Source: Ulva prolifera
Taxonomy: Eukaryota > Chlorophyta > Ulvophyceae > Ulvales > Ulvaceae
Assembly: GCA_023078555.1 (NCBI GenBank)
Contig: CM041196.1
Coordinates: 8,691,985-8,755,984, forward strand
DNA: 64,000 bases
Direction: 5' to 3'
Every line of letters starts with the position of its first letter. The stretch's first letter is position 1. A program made the translations under genes and the position numbers. The notes beneath the pieces were generated by a model. The model was given only the letters and a program-made list of their open reading frames with translations, did not search any database and was not told where the DNA came from. Positions 47,255 through 57,755 of the stretch are shown here, one piece after another.

Positions 47255-48316
47255 TCAAGTGCCGCCCTCGCCTTTATGTTTTTCAACAACAGACTTAATG
47301 CAGGCAGGAATGTTCGATGTGTCTTGTGGGACACTAGCGGGAGCAACCTGCTCCGACAAATAGCCTTTCTTCTTTGTGCCAGCACAACAGATCGGGGATG
47401 TCGCGACTGTGGGCCTAATATGAGCCACATATAAGGGATGCTGGCCATGTTTGGCCTTACTAGTCAATGCTTTCAGCTCACGCTGCGAACACATAAAATC
47501 ATCTTGTGTGCTAGACTCACTTGTGAATTTCGAATGACCAGCATGGATAATATGGAAGTAGGGTTTGTTTTTCTTACGACGCCCGCTCCGCAGCGGGGGT
47601 ACATATACGACAATGCGTGGGTGTTTGAATGTGATGGACATGTCGACTGCAGATATGACATCCAAAGCGAACAAGGCCTCGTTCGGCTGATTTGATCCGG
47701 TGGCCGCGGGTAGCGAGTCCACCACAGTAAATTTCACACTAATATCACGGCGCCCAACTCGCGTGTTTAGAACAACCTTGCCCAAGCATGATGCCTCAGA
47801 TCCGGAGATACCGACCGTGACACTCTGCGAAGCAGTGTATGCAATGCTATGGCGATCCAAGAATCCGCGCGTTACCATGCTATGATTTGCTGCCGTGTCG
47901 ACCAGTGCTTGGGCAAAGTGGCCATGAATGCGATTCGGCATTGTGCACACCAAATCAACAAAGGCTGCTGGTTGGACAGACACCGTCGCCTTCTTCGATG
48001 GTAATATTGATAATCGCTGGTTGCTTACCACTGTGCACACATGGTATTTCTGGTGCCCCGGGACGGGAGCGCCGGAAGTGAATTGCAATAAGTTGCGTGC
48101 CTCATCCACCCGTGTCTGCGTGTGTTGTCTTAGGAACGGTATAAAGGTGGAAGACTCAAAGATACGAGCGGGCACTACCACCGTAATTTTGTGCTGATGC
48201 ATATCAATGGTGTGTATGTGCCGAATGGCCACTTGCGCTTCGGCAGTGCAAGGCAGTGTAACCACAATGTTCTCATTGAGTTTGTGCAGGTCAAATAACG
48301 ATGCCGAGCCTGACAT
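47255..48316 (-). pseudogene. gypsy aspartic protease region
   Basis: A minus-strand frame contains a retropepsin-like core (FAQALVDTAANHSMVTRGF) between gag and reverse transcriptase. Fossil part. Confidence 0.7.
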
Positions 48317-48412
48317 GAAGGACGAATCAAAACAAGTTGCATGTGGTGGAGATATATGAGGTGCCAGTACATGTGGCGCCGCCGCCCACGCAATGGGAGG
48401 CTTGCCTTCGTC

Positions 48413-50132
48413 TCAGCGGACATGTTGCTGTGGCTGATCACTGTGTGTCCGCTTGGGGTGATTGCCAGTCCCTTTGCGGATGGGGTCATACCGGTCCCTC
48501 TTGCCATCTCGACGCCGGGCTGGGGGGCTGGTGTACTGCGGGGGCATCGGAGTAAGAGCCCGCTGCTTGTTGAATTCCTCCACGAAGAATGCCTCGCGGG
48601 CGTCCAGTGGCACGGCTGATAAGAAGGCGGCGCAATGGCTGAGCTGATGTAACCCCGCCTGCGGGTTCTGCCTCGCAGATGGGCAGAGGTAGCATTGCTT
48701 AAAGGGGTACAGGTAGTACATGCGCAATAGAATGGTGGCACAATAAACAAATGTGGCCTACACGCCCGGCGGTAAGGGGGTGGTCGCCCTCGCCAAGGCA
48801 CCATGAACAGAAGTGGGGCCACCCTGTAATTCTAGGCTAAGCGCCTTGCGCAAATCCTGTGGTGGCGCCGCATTTGTGCAGAAGTCCTCGACCCACGGCC
48901 TAACGACCGCCTCTTCTGTGGAGTTGGCTACCTCCTTAAGCCCCGGGAAGTGTGCCGCTTTAGCCGCCTTTGGCTGGCCCCCACGGCCTGGCTGCACACC
49001 AGTGTTGCGATGAAGAGGAGGGCCGGGTAATACAGCAGCCGCCGCCTGTAACTTGGCGTCGCCGGGGGTATGTGGCTGCGGTTTGCGCTTTGAGTGCAAC
49101 ATGGCATAATCAATATTATAATCCGGTGTGTCACAAGCGAAGCGCTTAACTGTGTTTGCTGACTCACGCACTTGTTGTAGCTGTGACGGACCATGTGATA
49201 AAGTGAACAGCAGTCGCGTCCGCGCTCTGTGCACAACCGCCCATCGCAGGTTTAAGCTCTACATTAAATTTCTCCAACAGAGTAGACAATGGCATAAACA
49301 TGCGTAGAGTACCAGCCAACGCCGATGTGCACGCAGGCTGCATGAGGTGCTGAAGCGTCGTAAACAATATGCATGCAAAATCCAGGAGGCTTTGCTTGCC
49401 TTGCATGTGTGCATAATCCAGGAAAATTAATCTGTAATAAGTTTTAATATGATGAATAAGCTCATTGAAATCGACAGACTCAGCGGCATCATAACGTTGC
49501 CATGCCAATTCAATGTTATGCCTAAATTGGCCACTTGTAAAGTAAAAATCACGTATGACCTCAAGCCACTGTCTAAGCGTGCACGACGGATTCAGAGCGG
49601 CCTCTTGCGCTGCTGAGAAATGCTGGTCAGTGCGTGAAAATGTGGTCGTGATGTGTTGAATAACCTGGCGCTCAGATAGCTGTCGACAATTCGAACGCGC
49701 ATGCAAAACGTCACTCTGAAATTTGTGCCAACGCAGCTCTGACAAAGGGTAACCGCGTAGAGCGGCGGCTGTGGGCATTTTAATGGCTGAAAACGTGTAC
49801 TGTGCGCTACGAAACCAATTGTGAGACTGATCGGCCAAGCTAACAATGGCTGCTCCGTGGCTGGTCACGGCAGACGAGGTTCGGAGCTTCAAGGTCCTCT
49901 CCTTTGCGCCCAGCAACCCTAAGTGGTCATTCTTGACGGGACAGGACAGAAACGCCAGCGCAAAGCGCTTGTAATCAGGAGCAAACGCATAGGCCAGATC
50001 CAGCAACGGCTGGGCAAAATTCGGGCCTAACCAGACCATAAGGGTCATAGCGGCCGGGCTGAGCAGATCACGCACCGGGCCAGCGCAAGGGCCCCACTCC
50101 GTGCCGCATGTAAACGCCGTAGTCGGCTTCAA
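48413..50132 (-). pseudogene. gypsy gag region
   Basis: Minus-strand frames at 49164-50132 (gag-like, ending near AMGG), 48758-49234 and 48413-48727; the last has a knuckle-like CYLC...HQLSHC pattern. Position next to the primer-binding site supports gag. Fossil part. Confidence 0.7.
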
Positions 50133-50143
50133 TGCACGTCATG

Positions 50144-50155
50144 TTCACCGATACC
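50144..50155 (-). promoter_or_regulatory. gypsy primer-binding site
   Basis: On the minus strand GGTATCGGTGAA begins directly after the 5' LTR end CAACA. It is the same 12-base core as in copia 1. Confidence 0.7.
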
Positions 50156-50954
50156 TGTTGAGACCTATCGGTCTGGTCTCGGGTAACAGACCTCGATGGT
50201 AATCGGAAGAAATGATGGGACAGCAGTTCGCTGCAGCACGAGGGCTGTATAGGCACAATCAGATCAGGGATACAATCACACGCAGAGATGCGACGTGCTA
50301 GTGCAGATATGGATGGCGCCCCAACCAGACTACTATGAAGCGTGTCTGGTTCCAGCAAGCGCTCGGTATAAATACCGGGGTGTGTGCGCCCAGGTCAATC
50401 CCCCTGTCAAAGCTGGCCTCGCCGAATCGTGCCGCATAACTGCCACACTGATCCCAGATCCCGCATAAGCGCGGGAGATCTTAAATTGTGGCTCACAGAG
50501 CCTGAGATGAGTGTAAGCAAGGCTGCGCATGTAATTCGTGGGCAGCTCTGGGTGGCTGTACAGATATTATCGTGCATGCCAACCCTGCAGCCCGCCGGGC
50601 GGACCCTGTGTAACGGCGGTAATGCACACAGTAAGACGTAATATGTGCAGTAACGATTCGGCTAGCCGCATAAAGCCATAATAAGCCTATGACGGGACAC
50701 ATTGTGCCGGGAGAAGGCTGTACACAGTGCTGATGCAATGTGCACGTAAGGCTGGTGGACGCGTGCAGTCACACGTGGCGAGTGCAGGCACGTAAGCCCA
50801 CTGAGCGTACGTGTGATCACACTGTGTACAACTCGATCGGTAATTCAAAAGCTATGCTTGTGCGACCGTCCACATGGCTGGACAAGTCGCTACGCATATA
50901 AGACAAGGTGTTCAGTGTGCCAGCATGCGCTAGTGTGAGAGGTATCTCACAACA
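50156..50954 (-). repeat. gypsy 5' LTR (in element orientation)
   Basis: 799 bp. It lacks the TG...CA insertion and the small duplication of the partner LTR. A near-palindromic CGGTATAAATACCG near 50365-50378 could serve as a TATA region on either strand. Confidence 0.9.
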
Positions 50955-51372
50955 TGAAGAGTGTGTCTGGTATGATTGTTCGGGTGTATGGGAACTGTGT
51001 TCTCTGGCGTTCGAAGAAGCAGAGTATAGTGGCGGGGGATACAACAGAGGCTGAACTCATTGCGATGAGTGCAACAGCCAACGAGCTCATGTGGATGAAG
51101 CAGTTGCTTCTCGATGTGAAACTTGTCCCACATAAGCCGACTCTGTGGGGTGATAATAAGAGTGCCAATATTTTGGCAGTGAATGCTGTGTCCACTGACA
51201 GATCCAAGCACATTCGTGTGCGGCACTTGCGAGTGCGGGAGTATGTCCAGATGGATGAACTTAAGGTAGCATGGGTTGGCACTGTTGATCAGTTGGCAGA
51301 TATGTTTACCAAAGTGCTGCCCGGACCTGCCTTGCATGAAGTTCGTAATAAACTCCAGCTAGTGGAGACTTA
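50955..51372 (+). pseudogene. copia 1 RNase H end
   Basis: The frame resumes after the gypsy element with CVLWRSKKQSIVAGDTTEAE and LWGDNKSANILAVN, the copia RNase H end, stopping at LQLVET before the polypurine tract. Fossil part. Confidence 0.88.
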
Positions 51373-51390
51373 GCAGGGTTTATGGGGGAG

Positions 51391-51739
51391 TGTCACAATG
51401 CATGCGCCTGCGGGCAGAAGTGTGGTGACAGGTGCACCTATGCACGGATGATCCGCGGATCACGTGTAGGGGTAAGCCGCCAGCAGGATTGTCCCGGAGT
51501 AGTGAGGGAGATCCTGCGAGGATCTCCCGCCGTAATCTTGACTATTCAGTGTGCATATTTGGCTGTGCACACTGAGAGCTGTAACCATTCTCTTCACTGT
51601 TTCACGGTACTAGTTGTATCTTGTCTCCCCTCAGCATCTCTCCGATTCTACCTCTGTGCGCAGCAGGTATGAGATGCTGGCCTCCTGCCTTGACGTGAGA
51701 CTGCGTGTCTGACCTGACAAAGGATAGCCCTTTCTGACA
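51391..51739 (+). repeat. copia LTR shared by copia 1 and copia 2
   Basis: 349 bp. It serves as the right LTR of copia 1, and copia 2 gag sequence begins immediately after it, so it stands in the place of the left LTR of copia 2. Confidence 0.88.
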
Positions 51740-53643
51740 TGGGCAACGCTGACCAGCATCTGCCCGGCGACGAGCAGCAACAACAGCAGCAACATCAGCA
51801 GCCAGACGACGTGCAGTAGGCACAGCCTGAGGGCATGCTCCTCAGATATGGGCGCGTCGTCCTAGCCCGCGATGCTGCCCAATCACGGCACAGCAGCCAG
51901 CGGGTACCCTTTTCCTCTCATGGTGTGAACGATGCCAGTCACACTGAGTCGCTAATCACTCTCAAGACCTTGACCGAAGCGCTGCGTGCATCTCGGGGAC
52001 GTAACGAGCCTGATCTGTCAAAAGGAAAACTGCCTGAGTGGAATGGTAAGACCGAAAGTTTCGTTGCGTACGAACAGAAAGCCTTCCTGCGGTTAGGTCA
52101 GTTCGAGCTAGACCATCTACTGCAGCAAGCACTGTCCGCGGACGAACAGCGTGTCCATGCTAGAGCAAGGACTCAGGTCCTTATGTCTTTGCCTGACGCG
52201 GATAGGACAACTATCTATCGCATGTCACATCTGTGTGAAGCATGGGCCTCCTTGCCTGCAGAGTACAGGCCTAGCACTGAAGCCGAGATCCACAGACTGT
52301 GGAGCCGTTTCAACTCGTTGTCACAGAAAAAATAGAGACGTTGGGTCTTACTGTGGTGATGTGATGAGTGTGTACACACAACTGGAGGCACTAGGTGCCG
52401 ATGTGGGCTGGCGATGGCTTCGATTGAAAATGCTAGCAGTGGGGGAGGAGTTCAACGCTGTGCGCGGCGAGGTTCTCCACTCTTCCCCACATGTGATCAT
52501 TGCACGTTTGACTGAGCATGCTGATTTGCTCAAGCAACAACGGCTGCGGGCAAACCAGGCCATGGCTGGCGCAATCAACCACGAGGAGACGGTCCTGCAG
52601 TTGCCACGCTCGACGCTGGCAAGGCTCCTCGCAAGGAGACCATGACCTGCTTCTTCTGCAAGAAGAAGGGTCACTTACGTGCGAACGACCCCCAGCGCAA
52701 ACAGGCTGCGGCCAAAGATGTATGCGCTGTAGAATTGCCTAAAGAATTCCCGGATCACGATGCATTGAAACCGTGGAATTTCATCATAGATAGCGGTTCC
52801 GATATTCATATCGCAGGAAATGGCGAGATGTTTGCCGAGTATGGTCCGTGCCAGAGGACTGCCAATCCTGCGGGACCAGGCAAGATTCCCATTATGGGCA
52901 GGGAACCATTCCGGTGAACGAGGGCACTTATGTGGACGAGCATGGGAACAAGCATCCTCTGGATGTGGAAATCCCTGGTGTTTGCTCTGCCCACGAGTGT
53001 CCATACAACATACTGAGTACAATGGGGCTCCGTCATGAGCAGATGTATTTAGATACGCATATATCTATAGAAATGTGTTGTATGTTTCGGAGATATGGCT
53101 ACTGGTGTTGAGGATGCGTCCAAGTACTAGGAGCTAGACGAGGATAAATGTCGTGTCTCTGCATTCAAAATGTGTTCCATCAAGAAGCCTGTTCTGGAAG
53201 GCCATCCCATCAATAGGGGAGTGGTCTGGTCTAACCAGAGCAGCCCGACTTATATTGTTGAGGATCAACGGAAGTAGTGTCATATGGTCGCTGCGGCCCC
53301 ATATTGACCTCAAGCGCCCTAATGATGGGGGAGCTGTGGTCCTGCATGACGCTTACTTGCTGGAACCTGCATTTCTAGCTCATTTGTCTTTCCACCAGTC
53401 CACGTGGGTCTTGAAGCGGATGCAGTCAAACGTTTTTATGGTGATTTGAGTTTGAGAGTTGATCCCGAGCCAATGGGAAATCGTTGTCACGGCTGTAGAA
53501 TTGGCAAACTGCCTGCGGGTTACTTCTCAGCCAATAATCGTGAGCTCGTAGGCCAGGCGAAATATCTAGGTGAGCAGCTGCATGCTGATTTAGCCTTTCC
53601 TATCACTCCAATTGGGATCGGTGGTGTGAAATATGTTTTGTTT
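51740..53643 (+). mobile_element. truncated copia element, copia 2
   Basis: Lacks the untranslated leader and primer-binding site seen in copia 1 and starts directly with gag sequence (GNADQHLPGDEQQQ). It continues through gag, zinc knuckle, protease (FIIDSGSDIHIAGN) and the first part of integrase (GNRCHGCRIGKLPAG) and stops abruptly near 53643 (GGVKYVLF). Several breaks. It gives the unoccupied sites for the TA transposon and hAT insertions of copia 1. Confidence 0.88.
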
Positions 53644-53759
53644 CACAGGGCAGACGCCGGACTTGCACACCCGGGGGTGCGCAAGTTGGGTGCGCAATCA
53701 ATGCTGAGAACTGAAAAGCTCCCAAAACACGATATTATGGCCCACGGCGCTCTGTAGTA
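53644..53759. other. junction after copia 2, with short palindrome
   Basis: Just past the truncation is the near-palindrome CTTGCACACCC...GGGTGCGCAAG (about 53668-53691). No LTR end is present. Confidence 0.5.
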
Positions 53760-54620
53760 TTAGATTACCTTTATTGAAACTGATTGGCACCATTCCGGCA
53801 ATGTTTGGTCGAGATCTCGCACGCTGGTGCCTTGGTAAGTAAGGTGTCCATGTGCGGCCCAGATCAGTGTCAAATCACGCATGACACCTACCACTTCACG
53901 GAGACCAAGGAACTGTGATATTTGTAGTCCATATAATTGGTTGCGCCGTTCTGGGTCAGGTAGGATCGCCGACCAGCTCGTCAGCAAGCACTCTACAGTA
54001 CATGTCAGCGTGGCAGGTCATTCTGATTCTGCACGGAATGGCGGAATGGCGATTTTGTGACAGCAATTAGCGTGAACTGTTCAATTGATATGCTGTCGCG
54101 GCCTCCTACGTGGTCACGAGCCTGCCTCGTATTAGTGTAAGTTGGATATGAGGCTTGTGCCCTTACTGTGTGCTTTCACAACATGCTCCATGACATACCT
54201 CGCAGGCATCATACGTGCCCAGGTATCTCCCGATTACTTGTTGGTTCAAATGTGATTGCCTGAGATGAGTTGAGCAGCGTGATCGAGCCGAGTACAGGCT
54301 TGCGCAACTGCTTTGCCTTGCGATCGACGCTTCGTGTCTGTGTCCCTCGCTCGTGGCCCGCGCAGCGCAGCCTGGATGTGATGAAGTCATACACTCTCTG
54401 AGAGAAGTTCTGCTCGCTTTCAGCGTGGGAGTGGCTGTGTGCCTCGGTATGCACCGTTGCCTGTGCATCTGCAACATAGCAGAACGCCGCGGGCACACAG
54501 TCAGTGGACGCAGTACTTCCTTGTAATGGACTAGCATATGCGTACATCCAACAGTTTCGTGTTTCCGTGCCTTATAGTCCGCGTACGTATCGGCGCACTG
54601 TCGTTGGCGAACCCGCAAGC
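53760..54620 (-). CDS. possible unrecognised minus-strand exons
   Basis: A minus-strand frame at 53760-53987 (LPDPERRNQLYGLQISQFLG, then LTLIWAAHGHLTYQG) looks coding in residue balance and ends at a stop. Frames at 54209-54547 and 54163-54618 could be upstream exons. No domain is recognised and no exon chain proven; I would not name a function. Confidence 0.3.
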
Positions 54621-55390
54621 ACTTGCTCGCCTAGAAAAACGTGGCGCACCTCCGGGTGCGCGCCGGGGGGTGTGCATGCGCTGTGGGTGAGCGGATCGGG
54701 TGTGCATTGCAGCAATGCCGCCAATAATTGCCATATCACAGCATAAATCAATGGAATGGGTCATGATACTTTGCTTTACAGTCCTAGTGTGATCGCTGCT
54801 ACGGTCGCTCAGGCACAGAAGGCAGCCTTGCACCCACCTCGCAGCCACCACTCTCTGAAAACACTACATGTACGTATACAACATTCAATTGCTTCCATTC
54901 CACGTGAATGCCGTCTTGGTGCATGCTTGCCATGTTGCCTGCGTGCCACAGTCAATCAGCTCCTGAAATGATGTCCAAATTTTCGTAAGAGGGCTGTAGG
55001 CGAGCCAATACTCAAATCAGAAGTGTGCTAATATCAAGTTGCTTCAATGGGCACTGTGGATGCATGTCACGGATCGTACATTTGCAGCCATGATCAAGGT
55101 GTCCGTTTGACACCACGAGTACTTTTCGCAGGTTTGCTCGGCTTCTTCGTTCGCGTGCATTGTCTCTTCTTGCTTGCTGTTGCCGGCATCTTTTGTAGGC
55201 CTTGCTCTCTTTGCAGCCCTTTGACTCGGGCCCTGCATATGTATTATCTTCTTGTTCCGGTGCTGTCACTTTGTATGGTCGAAGCACGCTCGCATTTCAC
55301 CTTACAAAACATGCGCTAGTCACATCGATGCGATCGGGTTGCAGCTGATGTGAATGTTAGTGAATTTAGTCAACATCAGATATGCTGCCG
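54621..55390. other. mostly unassigned
   Basis: Contains a basic minus-strand frame (55012-55287; RRDNARERRSRANLRKVL followed by a CKCTIRDMHPQC pattern) that may belong to the gene fragment at 55391. Nothing else is supported. Confidence 0.3.
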
Positions 55391-55609
55391 TCAAGGGGCT
55401 TGCAGTGGTCGTACCTTGGAGTTTGTCCGGTCATTTAACGGTGTTGGTTTTTGCCCATCCTCTCTCACGGCTAGCTCCGCGAGGCACAGCACCGGCTGAT
55501 TCTCAGTGTCATCCTCATCTGTAGCCCCTTGGTCCCCCTCAAGCACCGGCCGTTTTACAGCTGATCCACGCCAGTGTGACTTCTTTCCACCCGCAACCTC
55601 TATTGACAT
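55391..55609 (-). CDS. acidic C-terminal fragment related to the gene at 57756
   Basis: The minus-strand frame includes KRPVLEGDQGATDEDDTENQ, clearly related to KQPVLEDTESEGGQGAADED in the C-terminal exon of the unrecognised gene at 57756-60006; the DNA match is strongest over about 65 bp. It is probably the tail of a paralogue or a duplicated piece. The remaining exons of such a paralogue are not recognised here. Confidence 0.5.
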   Translation of the reverse strand: MSIEVAGGKKSHWRGSAVKRPVLEGDQGATDEDDTENQPVLCLAELAVREDGQKPTPLNDRTNSKVRPLQAP

Positions 55610-55766
55610 CCATGTCTTCGCTGTTGTGCCTTTGTGCAGCGGCTTCTCGTCTATTAAATCGAAAGTCTATGCAGCAGCCAAAACAACAGATGGATGATTC
55701 ATCTGTACGTGTCTGCATATTCGTTCGTGTGATGCTGGCGCATTGGTGTAGCATTCGCAGTGCAAT

Positions 55767-57191
55767 ATGCCTGCTGCATTGTCTCTTTATCTCGGTTGCC
55801 AGTGCTCCACTTGGTTGTCAGGCCAAATGGAGAAAAGAATCATTCTACACTGCGACACAGTGCTGATGGTAGTCGCTGGTGAGAATGCTTTGGGATCCGC
55901 GCTGGAAGGTTCTTCCAGGCCCCTCCCTCCCTTGTGCAACCTTACCGCTGCACGCAGCATTCCCCACCGAGCTTTGTCACTGCTGAGTTGTCTTGTATAT
56001 GCGCAGGCTGATGCACTTGAGCACCTTACATTTCTTCGGTATGGCGCTGGCCCTTCACCGACACCGGTTGCGCCTGTCTCTCGCATGGAGAGGGAACGGC
56101 TGCTGTGTGCGGAGCGCGTGGCTCTTGTCGCTGAGGAGATGGAGCTTTCCCGTCATCCCCGGACTATTTCGAATTACCAGCGCATACACGCTTCTTTCAG
56201 CTCGTATCTCCGGGGGATGTTTTCCAGTGTGGACGTTGGGTGGCGCTTCTGCCGTCCCGATGATGTATGTTGTTACATACGCAGCCACCTCTTGCCCACT
56301 CTTACCGGCCGCAGCGGGCCCACTGCTGATGTGGCCAGTTCCACTTTGCTCGGCTTAGTGAGCTCGCTGTCTCAATGTTTCAAATCTCGGGGTCGCGCCC
56401 AAGATTGGTGTGATGCAGACGGAGTCGGGAACCCCGTGCGGTCGGATTTGGTTCAGACCGCCCTCCGTGTATACCAGCGCCGCCAGCTCATGGCCGGCAC
56501 GCGGCCCCGCAGTGCCGTGCCAATTCAATTGGCGGACCTACGCCTACTGGTAAAGAACATGGACTCCGCTCTGGTGCTCGCGGCACAGGCCCATGACCGT
56601 GCTCGGGCTGGTTTGCTACTACGCGACCTGACTCATATGTTGTACATGTGGTGCAGTGGCCGTCGGGGCCAGGACGCTCTGCATGTTGACTGGGGGGACA
56701 TGTATCTTCTGGGGGCTGATGGCCATCCGACCCCCATAGCTGCCACGTGGGCAGTTGACATCCCTTTCTGTGTAGCTCCTTCTGGCCACCTACTGGTGGC
56801 CCCCACTCGGACCAAGACCGAATATCTCCGGCGACCGCTCACCCAGGAGATTAGAGCAAATTCAGACACATCTCTTTGCGCCATTCGACGCGTGCGGACA
56901 CTGTATCAGTGGCAGAGGTGTATATTCCGTGCCGAACCTGAAGGGCCCGTGTTTCGCAGCCAGCGCGCTTCCTCCACCCGGTTGACTTCTCAAGCCGCTG
57001 CCAATCGTGTGCGCATCAACATGTGTGAGTTCGGCAATGATCGAGGCGAGACGATGCATAGTTTTCGCCGTGGTCATGTGCAGGCAGCCAGGTCGGTGGA
57101 TGAACACCCCGCTGTCACTATGCACCGTGTTGGGATGTCAAGCATGTCCACCTATACAAAGTATGCTGACAGGGCTCGGCACTTGCGCTAG
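55767..57191 (+). CDS. tyrosine recombinase
   Basis: Tyrosine recombinases cut and rejoin DNA; in eukaryotes they are carried by DIRS/Ngaro-type retroelements, Cryptons and related elements. The frame is open for 474 residues, with the likely functional start nearer MERERLLCAERVALVAEE (about 56084). A core-binding N-terminal helical region (TISNYQRIHASFSSYLRG) is followed by the catalytic domain: first Arg in WCSGRRGQDALHVDW, Lys in PTRTKTEY, H-x-x-R in MHSFRRGHVQAA, a second His in TMHRVGM and Tyr in STYTKYADRAR. All catalytic residues appear present, so it may be active. No reverse transcriptase of DIRS type lies nearby. Its flanks carry duplicated acidic-tail coding segments (55391-55609 and near 57800-57900). 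Confidence 0.85.
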   Translation: MPAALSLYLGCQCSTWLSGQMEKRIILHCDTVLMVVAGENALGSALEGSSRPLPPLCNLTAARSIPHRALSLLSCLVYAQADALEHLTFLRYGAGPSPTPVAPVSRMERERLLCAERVALVAEEMELSRHPRTISNYQRIHASFSSYLRGMFSSVDVGWRFCRPDDVCCYIRSHLLPTLTGRSGPTADVASSTLLGLVSSLSQCFKSRGRAQDWCDADGVGNPVRSDLVQTALRVYQRRQLMAGTRPRSAVPIQLADLRLLVKNMDSALVLAAQAHDRARAGLLLRDLTHMLYMWCSGRRGQDALHVDWGDMYLLGADGHPTPIAATWAVDIPFCVAPSGHLLVAPTRTKTEYLRRPLTQEIRANSDTSLCAIRRVRTLYQWQRCIFRAEPEGPVFRSQRASSTRLTSQAAANRVRINMCEFGNDRGETMHSFRRGHVQAARSVDEHPAVTMHRVGMSSMSTYTKYADRARHLR

Positions 57192-57755
57192 GCGCTTCGG
57201 GTGTTTGTGCCTGGTCTCATGCCAGAGGTGTCTCGTCGCTGCCCTGGAGATATAGCGGCCTTTCTTCTCCCATCAATCGGCGGCTAATTGTGTCAGCTAG
57301 TGTGTCAGGATTGTTGTACAGCCGTTCCCATGTAATCAAGAGCCCGTGCAAGGGCGTTTTTCACTGCTCTCCTATTCTGTAAGCTGGGTTCGAAGCGGTC
57401 GGCTTTACGATGTCTTTGACTTCTCGGCATTTCAGCGGAAATGGTACATTAAAACTTGACAGGCAGCTGCTCGACATATTTTTCATCTATGCTCCTCACA
57501 TACTAGCCAGACGCTCGGTTGCTCTTCCATAATACATTGGTCAACATTGCCTGCGGCGGGAACAGGAACAGGCATGGCTTGTCTTGCTGGGTTATTGTGG
57601 AGATACCCCTTGGCCAGAGGCTCCAATTCTGCACCATGGCATCTTGTGCAATACATACTCCGTCCCAGGCCGCCGACACATACTCCCATTGAAATCTTGG
57701 CAGTGCAGGGTGTGCCAAAGTTGCATGTTGGTCCGGTCTTCCAGTGGAAGTGGAT
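57192..57755. other. no gene recognised
   Basis: The 3' side of the recombinase gene, up to the stop of the minus-strand gene. Small unrecognised frames only; no terminal repeat was found. Confidence 0.4.

Larger units (their letters stand above)
42160..50954 (-). mobile_element. Ty3/gypsy chromodomain LTR retrotransposon inside copia 1
   Basis: Flanked by a perfect 5-bp duplication TGAAG (42155-42159, 50955-50959). It is transcribed on the minus strand. The LTRs, 50156-50954 (799 bp) and 42160-43271 (about 818 bp without a later insertion), share TGTTG...CAACA ends and look only a few percent different by eye, so it is fairly young. The primer-binding site is at 50155-50144 and a polypurine tract AAGGGGGGAGG lies against the other LTR. 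Parts in order on the minus strand are gag with a knuckle-like motif, protease, reverse transcriptase, RNase H, integrase, chromodomain and an extra 3' frame. It is of full length but broken, with a handful of lesions. Confidence 0.92.
33432..51739 (+). mobile_element. Ty1/copia LTR retrotransposon, copia 1, fossil with four large insertions
   Basis: The left LTR is 33432-33784 (353 bp) and the right LTR 51391-51739 (349 bp), both TGTCACAATG...TTTCTGACA. A primer-binding site TGGTATCGGTGAA follows the left LTR and a polypurine tract ATGGGGGAG precedes the right one. Parts in copia order are gag with zinc knuckle, protease, integrase, reverse transcriptase and RNase H. Nested inside are a TA-flanked DNA transposon, a hAT element, solo LTR X and a gypsy element; without them it is about 6.6 kb. 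The two LTRs differ at many positions, so it is old or recombinant, and no matching 5-bp flanks are seen. It is broken, with several lesions besides the insertions. Confidence 0.9.

Noticed and set aside
47473-48197. Plus-strand frames in the gypsy protease region
   Set aside because: Shadows of the minus-strand coding region.
53644-53760. Terminal repeat of a recombinase element near the short palindrome
   Set aside because: No partner sequence was found on the far side of the recombinase gene.
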